In this document: in pieces, positions 12,539 through 24,330 of the stretch
Layout of the letters: each line of letters opens with the position of its first letter
Numbering within the stretch: position 1 is the stretch's first letter
The notes under the pieces: model-generated
Seen by the model: the letters and a program-made list of their open reading frames with translations, nothing else
What the model was told of the DNA's origin: nothing
The model's database searches: none
Translations under genes and position numbers: made by a program
DNA from: Filobasidium wieringae
Taxonomy: Eukaryota > Basidiomycota > Tremellomycetes > Filobasidiales > Filobasidiaceae
Length of the DNA stretch: 64,000 nucleotides
Direction of reading: 5' to 3'
Assembly: GCA_001600055.1 (NCBI GenBank)
Contig: BCIV01000008.1
Coordinates: forward strand, 620,001-684,000

Positions 12539-14484
12539 ATGTCCATCAGCAATCGATTTACCGCTTCCTCTCGCCATGCTGGAAGCGACGATCTTCTAGC
12601 TGCTCACCCTACTTCCTCCAGCAACGAGACCGATCCGACCGTGGCACCATTCTTCTTCGAGTTTGTCTCTTGTCATATCTGGTATTGAGCCTTCTCTATA
12701 CCCGGAGTCATCTGTCTCAGCCCAGATCTTGTTTTAGTGGACATGACCTTATCGATACACAGAAGTCGGACGAGCCGGACAGGTTCTGGATGACAGATTG
12801 CGGGCATTTTTTATGTGATAATCACCACCGTGAGTCTACCACGTTGCTTCCCTCTAGTTAGCTCTTCACGTACCTGATATTTACTGATATTCAATGATAT
12901 TAATGTAAGACGTGCCGGGAGTATGCACGCAATGCGGAAAGAAGCCGATCCAAACATATAAGTTGACAAAAGATGTGAGCATAGCTGATCTTCATTTTGT
13001 TCGCTCGAATAGTGTATCATCACTGAGGCAGAACGATATCTTAGTTAGATCCAGCTCTCAAAATATGGTTCAAGAATCCAACGAAAGCGATGACTAGCGC
13101 GACCCGGACAGTCGGAGCAAGCAAGATACCTATAGTCGACTTCAAGCTGCTCACAAACCACATGTTCCACCCTTTCTTACCGGCACTACAATCTTTTGGC
13201 CTCAGTTTCAGATAACGGAGATGGCGCGAGTGATAAGTCATCAAAGAGATCAGATCAGGGTTCAGAACGTACGTTTCACTTGGTCTTACGTGAATCGAAC
13301 GGGATCAACTTGAATCACAAGGTCGCGGTGTTCCAGCGAGCGTTGCAGCAAGCGGATCAACAGATACAGAAGACACATGCGCTACGAGAGTAATTCAAAC
13401 CATGAAGACGCTCACTGATTGAAGCTAATGGGAACCGGAGCATACAGAGAGCTGAGGGTAACGAGGAATGAGCTTCAACGGTTGCGGTCACAAGGAGCAC
13501 CGCAGACCGATTCTAGCGGATCATCGCGGTTGCAAGCAGGGCAAATCATATCTGATCAATCAAGCGCTCGGCAAACCTGTATTGAGACAAAGGGGAGGCG
13601 TCAGAACAGTATGCAGAATGGTTCTATGCATGACAGCCAGCTAAACGCTGTCAATGGGGAAGCAAGTACAGGGTACGATCTTCCTCTGAGCAGGAACCGA
13701 CAGTTAGGAAACAACCAGGATGATACGATAGTTGACGGGTTCGGACAACCTCTGGACGTGGCCACCGCTTCTTCCAGGAAGAGGTTAAGGGTAGAAACAC
13801 CTCAGTAAGTTGGTGATTTGACGATGCGCCTACTGTGATAAATCCCGCGTGTTGATGGTTCACTTTGTATGCAAGCGGGCATTATACTTCGAATACTCCT
13901 CTTCTCAAGAGTAATGGCCCGTTCGACTCCCGGGCAAGATATGACGACAGATCAGACGACGGTAGAGGACTCAACAATATGCGAATAGGAATGAACAGCT
14001 CCATGGCCCTGAGAGAGCATGTGAAGTAAGTCTGAAGAACAAATCACTCTAAACACGCTGTTAATCTGGTCGTACGGCTCAGCAATTACGCATATCGCCC
14101 TGGAGAAACGAACCCAGCTGCGCAGCAGCGTACGGTACGACAATTACAAGATTCCCGAACCATGCCGCCGCCTTTATCTATACCTCAGCGTCAGCAAGCA
14201 AATGTGACGAGCGGACCTTCCGGTACGTTGTGCGGCGTTCGATTCCGGAACACTGCTAAGTCATTTAAAACATAGTGAGACCACGATCAGTAATGCATCA
14301 CGGTAGCGATCCAATTCAATACGAGGAAAGAATATCAAGAACTCCTTTATCAGGGGTAAGGCAATCTCAAGGATCGCTCCAGCGTTCTGCGATTGTCCTG
14401 GCTGGCACACCCCGACTTGCCAATACTCCACGCCCAAATCGACTTAACCGGGAGCCATTCTATCCTAGTAGAAATAGGTTCTGA
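12539..14484 (+). CDS. RING and coiled-coil protein, Zip3/RNF212/Hei10-like
   Basis: Proposed exons: 12539-12681, 12738-12829, 12910-12974, 13045-13134, 13206-13268, 13322-13389, 13448-13804, 13876-14025, 14083-14222, 14276-14484; 458 residues, all in phase. Splicing exons 1-3 builds a complete RING-like zinc site: C45-x2-C48, C69-x-H71, C74-x2-H77, C84-x2-C87. It is followed by KPIQTYKLTKD, then a coiled coil (FQITEMARVISHQRDQIR, VAVFQRALQQADQQIQKT, ELRVTRNELQRLR) and a long polar Ser/Arg tail. This order is typical of the Zip3/RNF212 E3 ligases that mark meiotic crossover sites, so that is the inferred role. The intron at 13135-13205 has a weak donor (GTCGAC), so exon 4/5 edges may be wrong. 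Convergent with the BuGZ gene, 118 bp apart. Confidence 0.65.
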
Positions 14485-14602
14485 AGAGGATTGCATTCCC
14501 ATGTAGTTTTCCGGTCGACTCGTGTCAGTAGGAGTACAGTGTACATATATCATTGCAGCGCTCAGCATTCCAATCGGTCGCTGAACAATTGAATAGATCG
14601 TT

Positions 14603-16128
14603 CTAAACATCGTCTTCCGCTTTCCTTTTGATGCCTGCTGATACCGATCCGTCGTTCTCAACTTTTACCGTTTGACCAGGAGCAAACCCACTTCCATCTA
14701 ACGAGCTCAAAGCGCTATGTACTCCAGGTACCCCAGTCGGGGCCTCGAAGATAGGCGTAGATGCTCCTTTGTCTTGTAAGTTAGATGCTGAGGGTGCTGC
14801 ACCAGATGCGGAAGGAATTCCCGAAGTCTGAGCAAAATTGGGAGGCTGTTGACCTGTCAAAGGATACGGCAGAGTAGCATTCGAAGGGTGAGGAGAGCTG
14901 TATCGGTAACGAGGCTGTTGGGCGCGCTTCTCGGCCTACGAGGTTGTTGAGAAAAGTAGGGGTCAGTTTTCCACATCTAAGAGACAAACGATAGATATTG
15001 GATCTTACAGGTGAAGCATCCGCATCAGGCCACATCACTCCGTCCTTAGGGGGAAGGACCTGTACAGCAGCTTGACCAGAGGCAGCTCCGTTAGCGGGAG
15101 AACCAGACAAGCCGGAGGGAGCGAATGGTGGCAGGCCTGCTGGACTAGGCATGCCTGGCATTCCCATGGGAGGGAAAGGAGGTCGGAAACCGGGTGGAGG
15201 CATGTTAGGAGGGAAAGGCAGATTTTGAGGAGCACCAGGGAAGGGAGGCATGGGTGCACCGGGATATTGGGGGAACTGTCCGGGGGGCGGCATGTACATA
15301 GGTGGGCTGTATAGATTGGCATCTCGCAATCAGCATTGCGCTTAAGTGTTGTCCCCCTTGTATTCAGACCGACTTACCCGGCTGGGATCATGCTGGGTGG
15401 TGGCATACTACATATACACAAGAGTCAACTCGGCTATTAACGTGATTAAAGCATCATGATTGCTCACCCTGGCATGCCTGGCATTCCACCAATCTTCCCT
15501 CCGCTCATTAACATCTTGTGTTGATCCAGAGCCATCTTCAAATCCATTTCTCCAATAACACCATGATAAATCCGGGGTCGTTTTGATGGGTTCTGCTGCT
15601 GACTCAGACTGACACCATACTCGGCTTCCTTCTTGACCTTCCACTCCTCCCTGTCTTTCGCTGGCACTCCTTCCATACCGAAGATCTCAATGTCATACCC
15701 ATCTCTGCCTGGCAATGTATTCTCTAGCCTGCAAGTCGAGGGGTACGAATCAGCTTCGAAACTTCGTCAGACGGATCAATAGATTCCTGATTCCTACTTG
15801 TCTGGCTCAGTCTTATGCACTTGCTGACAGTGAACCATCAGACCACCAGCGGTATTCAGCTTTCTAGGACAGTGTCGACATTTGAAATGCTTCGCCTTCT
15901 GATGTTGTAGCAATACTAATCAGAGAAAAAGTAAGTACAAGCAGTATATTTCGCTGCGAGAGTACTTGCCTTTCTCATCCTCGAACTCTCGCTCACAATA
16001 CCAACACCAAGGCTTGAGACTCTGTTTCAAGAACGAAGACGTGCCATTCAATACGAAGCTAGCAAGCGCGAGAAGTGTTTGACGCTCCGGCTTACAAATT
16101 GAGTCTTCTTCGACTTCTTCTTTGCCAT
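14603..16128 (-). CDS. BuGZ/ZNF207-like C2H2 zinc finger protein
   Basis: Seven exons: 16096-16128, 15970-16021, 15798-15915, 15468-15728, 15378-15407, 15009-15306, 14603-14935; 374 residues. The intron after 15970 is GC-AG, and one exon is only 30 nt. The start MAKKKSKK is followed by two tandem fingers: C17-x2-C20...H33-x4-H38 ([12 protein letters not shown]) and C41-x2-C44...H-x4-H ([14 protein letters not shown]), then [18 protein letters not shown]. This block is shared by human ZNF207/BuGZ and plant SUF4. The rest is a Pro/Met/Gly-rich low-complexity tail ([18 protein letters not shown]) of the kind that drives phase separation in BuGZ. Family members bind Bub3 and microtubules and help spindle assembly and splicing. 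No clear GLEBS motif was located. Divergent from NUP133. Confidence 0.88.
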
Positions 16129-16396
16129 TATAGCTAGCTATTTGTCTATCGATAATATGTTCGTTGCACTCCAGCGTGTGGTGACGTTTCGACTGTGAAA
16201 TCAAGGAGACGAAGATGTCTCTAGGTAGTGAGATCAGAGCTGATACTCACCGACTTAAAGAGATTAAGGCGCACAGATCTCAGCCTGAACATCACCACTC
16301 GTGCTCATGTCGTCAGCTTTCTAACTCATCTATATATGGCTTCATCATAGCTCTACGCATACTCTCACGCACTTGAAGTAAACCCGGTCTTTCAGG

Positions 16397-19300
16397 ATGT
16401 CTCTGACACCAGCACGGCCGCTCAAGCGAGCCGCGGAAACGCCTACCACGCAGCAACGGAGACCCTTCGCTACACCCACTCGAACACCTCTTGCAGTTAC
16501 GGTAGGTGCAAGCGGCACCGCTCGAGCTCACAGACATCGAATGTATTCTCCATCCGTCGGATCTCCTAGGACTCCTATGAATAGAACTCTACGTCCAGGC
16601 TCTGCTCTGCGGGATCATGGTCCTAGTTTGCTTAGGCGGGAACATTCTGTTGAACCATCTGTCGCTTCAGGATATACGTTTGGGCATGAAGAAGAGCAGG
16701 ATTTGTTGCGAGATTTCCATCAGAATATGGAAGTAGATGTCATCAGAGGTCTACCTGCTGGAACGATTTTGGGGAGAGATGCCTACCACCAAGTCGCTGT
16801 TCAAGGGAACGTTCCGCAAGAGGTGCGGAGCATACTATATGACGCAGGTCAGTGCACTTTACCCCCGAATCGAGTTCAGTCCGCTCAATATTCGGGTTTC
16901 CTCAGATCATAGAACAGAGCCTTATAGGGCTTTCGTCGATCCTATGACCGGTTTCGCGGCAGTATCTACCCCTCAACAGGTCTTTGCCTGGAACTACGCC
17001 AAGGTTAGCTTCCCTACGAATGTCTTAAGATAAATCATGGACTCACAAAGCACGTTACGCCTCAGAGATCCGCGTTCTCACCAACATGCTATATCTTCGA
17101 CGCTCCTACCCCTACCCCGCATGTCTGTTTCGTTCCGTCCCAAACACCTCAAATCCGTGAACCTGGTATAATATTGATCGATTCGGTGCCTGCTGACTCG
17201 TCAGGGGGAAGCGGGGACGTCATATACTATGAAAACGTGACTCTTGCTCTCAAGAATGCACAAGCGATTCAGGGAAGACTGGGATTGAAGGACGGGGAGT
17301 ATGTCAATGGGGTTGATCGAGTAGACGTGAGTTCGATACGATAAGCAGTTTGGAACTTCGAAACCGAGCGTTCCTCTCATAACAGGCCAGTATGCTATTG
17401 ATATCAACAAGTCAAGCAAGAGTTTTGAGACAAGCCATTTCAACAATGGATGGCAGACCAAAATTGACTCTACCGAGTCCGTTTGTAAAGCCAAATAACA
17501 CTTGGCTATCCCGTTCTACCGACGTACTTTTCGCAAAATCGTCAAGAGATGTAGGAGTGACTGGGATGACGATCGGAAAAGAGGATATTGATACCTCGCT
17601 GATAACCTCGTCACTCAACGGAGGCATGGGTATCGGGTTATTCATGGGTACACCACGACACAAAAACAGAGGTATCGAGAGTAACGTTGCACTCAACGGA
17701 GTTGGGATGCGCCGAGAGGTTTGGGTCGCAGGGGAAGGAAGTATCTCGGGCTGGACCTTGACGGAGGATGACGCCAAGTTTCTCAAGGAGATTCCTGTTC
17801 TGTCTGAAGTTGCTGCTCATCCGTCGGCTAGCGGATTCTCACAGTTCCGGTTGCGGGATATCGCTGCGCTCGAGAGCGGTAATATAGCGACCTTAGTTTC
17901 CTTCTCACTGAGGCCCAAGAATAGAAGTCGCACAGTCATGGGACCGACGTCATACGCGATTGCTATCGTGAATCCCGCTCAGCCTGAGGGACTCATAGTG
18001 TCAGCCTTCATCAGGTTGCAATATACCTCAGTAAGCCCGGCTTCTTCAAGTGACTCGGTTGACACATAGAATGACCCTTATTCATTCAGGCTGAGGATGA
18101 GAGACCACTGTCACGCGCCAAATTAGCTGTGCCAGGCAGAGGAAGTGTGGCGTTCGTACAATTGAGTTCTGCTATCATAACGGCATCGTTAGAGAAAGGT
18201 ATGTTATCGCAACTAAAGCTGGTCTTAAGAGGGATCCTAATGTATCCCTCATATATCAGATACGTTCTACCAACAATCCGTAATATTGAAAGACCCCGAG
18301 GTCAATCCCGTTCTTGGGCTTGGGTTTGACAGGAACGCCGTCATGCCTCCATATGATAGGCGTGGCGTCAATCGCAACGCGCAGGTGACGATATTTGCGA
18401 GCCGGACTGGGCTTCTAGGAGTTCAAGTAGATCCTGTCAAGATATTTGATTATCAGCCAGGATCAACGGACACTGCACGTCAAGCTCAACTGGAAAATAA
18501 GCTTGAACAAGCGGTATTCTTCGATGGATTAGCGAACCCAATTACCTTCAGCTTGAGTGTTGATTCCGCGGAAGATCTCGAGTCGGCAGTACTAGCTGTA
18601 TCTGAGCTATTAGTGACATCCAAATCGACCTATTTGAAGGCACAACTGGCTGTCTCTGAGCAGTTGAGGGAACGCCAATTGCGTCTCCTACACTTGATCA
18701 CTATAGTGCGCGAGATGGGATTGATTGACGATCTGTCCCAACGAAGCCGAAAAAAACTAGCTGAAGATTCAACGGTGATTTCGGTTGGAACTGCACTATG
18801 GGATTTGCTTGAGATGAAAGACCGTCTCATTCAATCTGCAACTCGGACACCTCTGGGAATGCTTGGGCATATCGTTGCACACTTGATGGAAGAGAAGGGT
18901 GGTCTTGACGAGGATGCCGATTCAATTCGATCGTTCTTCCTATACGATCTGAAGGACATTCCTGTTATCCTGCAGAGGACTGCTTTGGAAGCGTCCTCGC
19001 ATTATGGCAGACTAGGAGATTCAAGGGACAGCGAATCTATCCAATGGCTCACTGACTGGATCCTGGAGGCGGGTACGATCTTCCAAGCTGCTATGCAACC
19101 TGCAGCACTAGACACTCGCGAGGATAACATGCTGGCATACGAGATTGATCAGGAAACTGTGGACCAAGACGTCTCGAGCTATCTGACAGACAAGGACACG
19201 CTTGCTGGATTACGATATCTATATGAGAGAACGATAGACATTCTCAGCGTTCGCAGTGAACACTTCGGTTCGGTAATCGATGAGGAGACTTCCCCGGATT

Positions 19301-20917
19301 CCGAGTCGAATATGCAGGAGCATTTCGAGAAACAACTCGCGTTGAAATCTGTAATAAAGAATCTAGCAGTGCCCGTGCTGTTCGCTTTGGAGGAACAGGC
19401 AAGGCTAGAAATGAGCATCATACAAAGAAGACAAGATAACGGAGCAGCGGAGTCATCGAAAAGCCGTCTGATCGAGGACAGCCACAGGACTATCATGCCC
19501 CTAGCCTCGATTGATATAGATTTTGCGTACGAAGTGGCGGAAATGTTCGAGCGAGAGTACACGCTTGCACAGATGTCCGTCCGAGCAGACATCGGATCGC
19601 CACAAAGGATCTCTCTCTATCTTGAGGGTCATTTTGGCAGACAAAACATTGCTCATTCAGTTCACGGACATCGTTTTGCGCAAGAACTTTTTGATTACTA
19701 CCTCGATAACAGTCAGTCACTAAATGAGGTTATCGCTCTGCCTAAACTCATTTCAAGTAATCAATAGAACATTTTCATGCGATCCTCCAATATTCGACAA
19801 TCTATACTACGGCGGTGTCTGATTTCCTGTCAAAGAAAGGCCGTCGAGATCTGGCCACCATTCACTATCTTATGAACGACGATCTGACAGCAGCTACTGA
19901 ACAAGCGCTCAAGGCGAGCTCGTTGGAGTCTTCGGCTCATGGGCAGACGGTCCTCCTCAGCATCGCCAAGTTAACAACAGCTACCATCGCAGCACGGGGA
20001 GAATCTTTACTCGGAAGTGCCTTTTCGCGTGAGTTACATTCTCACAAACGTTCCACTCGTTGTCGCGCACGCTCACGTCCCTTTTTTCTTACGGCATGAT
20101 AATAGCTATGGATCGAGAGCTGGCCTTACTGCAGACAACCTCAGAATTGAAAACTCGATTACGTGGCACTGGGACCTATAAAGAACATTTGCGCCAAGCA
20201 GATGCTTACATTAAAACCCACCTTGGCCGATTTCAAGAATTAGGGCTGACAGGTCTGGAAGAGCTCTATCGTCAGGGGGCTACGTCGGTCCTCCAAGGCA
20301 AGAGCGTCGACCGCGAGACTGTCATCGATTTGTTAACGATCAAGGAGGTCAACGAAGATGAAGGAATCGATGATTTCGTCACCGCGCTCAAGATTCTACA
20401 GGACTGGAGAGAACACACGACTTTCACTACTAGACAGAGCACTTGTCTCGAAACGATTTGGAGACGAATTTACTTGGCCGAAGAGTGAGTGTCGGAGATC
20501 TCGTCTCATCCGAGTGTGTGCAACTGACGATCCATACAGTTGGGGAGTATTGGACAATCCTGCTCTCACAGACATAGAAAAACAGTCTTGGCTCGATCAC
20601 ACTCTTTGTTTGCGGATCTTGAAACGAATGAGGGGCGAATGTCAGTCATTCTATAGGGCTTAGCTGTTGCATTTTTACTCAACTGTACTTGTTTCACAGT
20701 ACCAAGTGATTTTATTGTGGCCCCTTCGAAGGCAGCTGAAAGTCCTTCCGAAGGTGAAGTCAAAGCTCGATTCAAAGACACGGCTGGCTTGGATATAGCA
20801 GGGGTGTATCGGGATTTACAGGAAGAAGCGAGATTGCTAAGCGAAGTTCCCGGTTTGAATGACACTATAATAAGTGAATTGACGTTGAGAGCGGTGGCTT
20901 CGAATACAGCAGCATGA
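16397..20917 (+). CDS. NUP133: Nucleoporin Nup133 of the Y (Nup84/Nup107) complex
   Basis: Ten exons in phase: 16397-16847, 16906-17003, 17066-17326, 17386-18030, 18090-18198, 18260-19711, 19768-20028, 20106-20484, 20540-20640, 20700-20917; 1324 residues. After a disordered Arg/Pro-rich N-terminus the beta-propeller opens with YRAFVDPMTGFAAVSTPQQV and FAWNYAK, which is typical of Nup133. The helical half contains LRERQLRLLHLITIVREMGL, ILQYSTIYTTAVSDFLSKKG and RRDLATIHYLMNDD, matching the Nup133/Nup155-like C-terminal stack. Nup133 anchors the Y complex of the nuclear pore scaffold, tethering it through Nup107/Nup84, and senses membrane curvature. The large 1452-nt exon 6 carries most of the helical domain. 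It converges on the Pab2 gene. Confidence 0.88.
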
Positions 20918-21276
20918 CATTGGACACCGGTCCGGGGTTGAACCATTGTTTGTATCGCTAGCGTATCATGACATTCACGAGAAGATTAATGACAGCATGG
21001 GCAAATCACGTCAGCGATCTTGGTCCGTTTGTCAATCTCTGAAGTACTGGGCTTCTGATCAACAGTAAGGAAGGGACAACACCACATGGAGAAGATGCCA
21101 GAGACCAATCTCGGCGGTTGCCGGAAGGCTTGACTTGCGCGCTGAACAAGGGCTGCGATGCAAATATCGGTTTCTACGGTGCTGTACGCGAGTACATTAC
21201 TGCACACAATTTGAAATATTTTTCAATCTGATATTCCGATACGTCAAGGGGTTACATTCTGGTCAAAATTCGTCAA
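20918..21276. other. Convergent 3' region NUP133 / PAB2
   Basis: 359 bp between two facing stop codons. It should hold both terminators. AT-rich patches (21211-21240) could serve as poly(A) signals. No gene seen. Confidence 0.35.
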
Positions 21277-22333
21277 CTAATATCCGCGACCTCTGCCTCT
21301 GAAGGTAAACAATCTTCATTGCATCAGCATCGGGCAGGTCGGATTGGAGCACAATCAGCTTACCTTCCACGACCACGATACGGTGCGTATCCACCTCTTG
21401 GCTGATATCCGCCCCGATAACCTCCCCTTCCGCGACCTCGACCTCTTGCTCCATCTCGCTGCCATACTGGCTTGTTAGTTCGTTTCGCAGTGACCTACAG
21501 TCGTTAGCATGACATAGAAGATAAGCTTGGCAGCTGAAGAGAATGATGCAATGGCACGTACAGAGAGTTGTCGATTACGAAAGAGGGATTCGTTTAATAC
21601 CATAGCGTTGGTGACCGAGGAGGCTTCAGCGAATTCGACGTAGGCATATCTGGTGTCACACATGATTGGTTAATCAATCAGTTTCAATGAGCGGTATATG
21701 GGGCAATGAAGACTGTCTCACTTACCCTTTGGGATGACCTGTGAACTTATCGCAGAGGATAGTGATTCTGTTAATAGCTCCGCAAGCTTGGAAGTGTTGT
21801 TGTATTTCTTCAGGCGTAGCAGCATAGTCGACCTGTTGAGAGAAACGGTCAGCTCGTTCCGATATATCCGAGGAAGCCGTAACACAGCGGCCGTGTATGA
21901 ATAGGATGTATGCTTACATTTCCAACATATACTGATCTGCCATCTACCTCCTCCCTCGCATCCGCTTCTTCTGCTTCTGTCGCTCCAGCAGCGCCCCCAC
22001 TTGGACCAGCTTCTCCGCTTGCTGCAACTGGTCTATCCGAAGTCGCCCCTTCTAGGGTTTTCTGCAGTTCTTTTGACTGCAATGATGAAGTTTGTAGAAA
22101 AGATTCTTCATACAAATTTCGAAGCACTCACTTGTTGCAGCTCAGAATCCGTCGAGGCTAATTGCCGTTTCAATTCAGCAATTTCCTTTGAAACAATCTC
22201 TGGTCAATCGCCAGCACTTAATGTGTCCTCGGGAGCCTTTCAATCAAAAAGATTCAAGCTGACTACTAACCTTGTCGTCCTCGTCCTCGTCCGTAAAATC
22301 TACCTGCATGTTTTCACGACGTTCGTCTGACAT
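21277..22333 (-). CDS. PAB2: Nuclear poly(A)-binding protein, Pab2/PABPN1 type (RRM, RGG tail)
   Basis: Seven exons: 22271-22333, 22132-22185, 21918-22076, 21726-21832, 21562-21649, 21364-21494, 21277-21298; 207 residues, every junction in phase. Order of parts: acidic start ([10 protein letters not shown]), short coiled coil ([18 protein letters not shown], residues 22-39), an Ala/Gly linker, one RRM with RNP2 SVYVGN and RNP1 KGYAYVEF, then VTAKRTNKP and an RGG/RGRG tail ending GRGY. This order is that of human PABPN1 and S. pombe Pab2, which bind the growing poly(A) tail, stimulate poly(A) polymerase and take part in nuclear RNA decay. The Arg-Gly tail is a usual target for arginine methylation. 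The last exon is only 22 nt. Confidence 0.9.
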
Positions 22334-23569
22334 TGTCGCAAATTTCTGTGATAATTGTCCCGTCAAACTGAGTGATTTCCAGTCGCTGAGAGATGATAGC
22401 GTCTTGTTCAAGATATCACAGTCTGTTGCACGGTCGAGTCAAATGCTTATGATTGCAAGTTGGAAAGTGCGATACCAGCCTTTTATCCAACATAGTGAGC
22501 CAGAAGTCGCTAATCGCTAAGTCGTACCCAATTTCTTCAGTCTCAGAAATGAGTACAAAAGCGGTATCTGCATTACGTAAGCAGGAGACACTGGAACCGC
22601 AATTGCCACATCATGGCCTGATACATGGTGTTACCCCTCGGGGCAAACCTCTTGCATGGTTGATGTCATGCCTCATACAGTGCATACAGCTATCCCGATG
22701 TATGCTGTACAATGGCGTGAGATACTGCCACCCTCACGTTGGAGGTGAAGGTGGTCGCGTATGACGCTCGCTCGGTAACTCTCGTTGCTGCTGTTTGTCT
22801 GCAGTACATCTTGGACTGCAAAACACTTCACTAGTATAGCGCCATAGCGAGACCTGTCTAGGCCTAAAAATGTGGACTTATGCTACTTCTGCTACGGAAC
22901 CTTCCAGCATTTCCGTCTGAATGAGACCGACCCACATAGACAGCGACAGCCGAACGTCGGAACTGTTCCGACAAATGCCTGTAACCTTTCTAGCTAACGA
23001 AGCTCCACTCGCCTCTCCTTTTTACGCAAGGGCTTCCTCTTCACCTTTTTACGCATGGTCTTCCTCTTTGCCTTTTTACTCGGGACCTTCCTCTTCGCCG
23101 GCCTGTCTGCGCAGCGACCACCGTTTGCCTCGTCACTGCGCCAGACCGTCAAGGTTACGGAGCTTGCGGGACCGAGATGCAGGTATATGGGTCTGTTCAA
23201 TACAATGTATCGGTCTCGTCTTAGCGAAAGAGCCCGCTACGATCTGTACTGATGATCAAGCTTAAAGGATTGTTCCTAACGGCTTTGAGGAACCATTCCT
23301 TGGTTTCGCGACTAGGGGTATTTGGTGATGTATGAATGTCTTGATCAGGGTCGAACGATTCCGCTCGCGCAACTTTGGATCCGGCCTAAAACTCCGAAGG
23401 CCTCGCCGAGTTGATGCCTGCTTAAGAATCCGTGAAACCCTTTCCGGCCGATATGAACTTATCCAAACCCACCGGTGGTCCATCCAGCATTTCTGAGTGT
23501 CCATCGAGTTTGTGATACACGGCGCGTTGTGCTATGCTATGTAATCGGTGAACGTCCGGGAGAGATTGT
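22334..23569. other. Left part of accessory island, no supported gene
   Basis: No homology is recognised on either strand. The first few hundred bases are probably the promoter of PAB2. A three-copy 27-bp minisatellite lies at 23017-23097 and is listed separately. A 115-codon plus-strand frame (22921-23265) runs through it, but nothing else supports it as a gene. Confidence 0.4.
23017..23097. repeat. Minisatellite, 3 x 27 bp
   Basis: Three tandem, imperfect units at 23017-23043, 23044-23070 and 23071-23097. Each starts CCTTTTTAC and contains a CTTCCTCTT core. Because the unit is a multiple of three, a plus-strand frame reads it as a 9-residue repeat beginning SPFY or LPFY, and the minus strand reads a Lys/Arg-rich repeat. 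Copies differ at several bases, so this is not a recent expansion. Confidence 0.8.
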
Positions 23570-24330
23570 GCCAAGGTGAAGGTGTCAGGGGAGCAAGGTC
23601 CCATACATGTCGTGGTACTTGTACAAGTGGTAAAATAAGCACAAGGAATGGAAGTCGCCCCTAGGCTCGAACTGATACTAATGGATTCAAGGGAAATGAT
23701 TCGAACAGGTGAAAGCGTAGATTGTCCGTGAGGTCAAGGTCAGCATCAAGTCAGCTGGAAAAGAACATACAATTCACACCACCGGGATCCGGACGAGGTC
23801 TTGATTTCGATAGTTCGAAGACGAGGCAACTTTCGCAAGAAGTATTGCATTGCAAAGACTGTCTTCAACATGTACGGTACGCCTAGCAGGACAATCTGAA
23901 CGCAGCAAACGGGTTTCAGTTGGGCTTTCATGATGATGAAATTGAAGGGAATGTACCTCTAGATGGTGAGAGAACGGGGATTTAACAACCAACCTATAGA
24001 CCGTGTTGAAGGTGCTTCCCAAAAAGATCTTTCGATCTATGGGCTCTGAACCATGGTTCACAGCTTCATTATAGAGCGTTTCCTTTCGAAAAGTTTACAA
24101 CTTTGACTGACCTGGAGTCGGTACGGTGTCCGTGCTGCTTGGCTGGAAGTCATGAAAGTCGTCGTAGTCGACAACGCTGACAACGATACGGGGAGCCACG
24201 TCCATGTTGGCGGCGAGAATGTCGATGAGATGGGATGATAAAGCCAACGAGTCTGAAGGCTCAGTATCGCTCAAGCAGAAAATTACTGAAGTGTTATGAG
24301 GATTCAAATCCGTCTCGGATTCTATGTTAT
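23570..24330 (-). pseudogene. Member A of an unrecognised gene family (probably degenerate)
   Basis: Three coding-like blocks can be joined on the minus strand: about 24117-24330 (VVSVVDYDDFHDFQP), intron to 24064, about 23957-24063 (DRKIFLGSTFNTVYRL), intron ending TTCAG, then about 23770-23895 (LKTVFAMQYFLRKLPRLRTI). A fourth block near 23600-23685 reads YQFEPRGDFHSL and DMYG, then breaks into another frame. All four blocks have counterparts in the same order in the plus-strand gene at 27999-29837 (see findings). The FLRxLPRLRT segment looks like a leucine-rich or F-box-associated strand, but I do not know the function. The break after the fourth block and the lack of a clear start suggest a decaying copy. 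Confidence 0.35.

Noticed and set aside
13911..13935. tRNA-like T-arm (GTTCGACTCC)
   Set aside because: No matching D-arm, anticodon arm or acceptor stem around it, and the sequence lies inside a coding exon of the RING gene.
24295..24320. Second tRNA B-box-like sequence (GATTCAAATCC)
   Set aside because: The flanking bases do not form a T-stem and no A-box is found upstream at the right distance.
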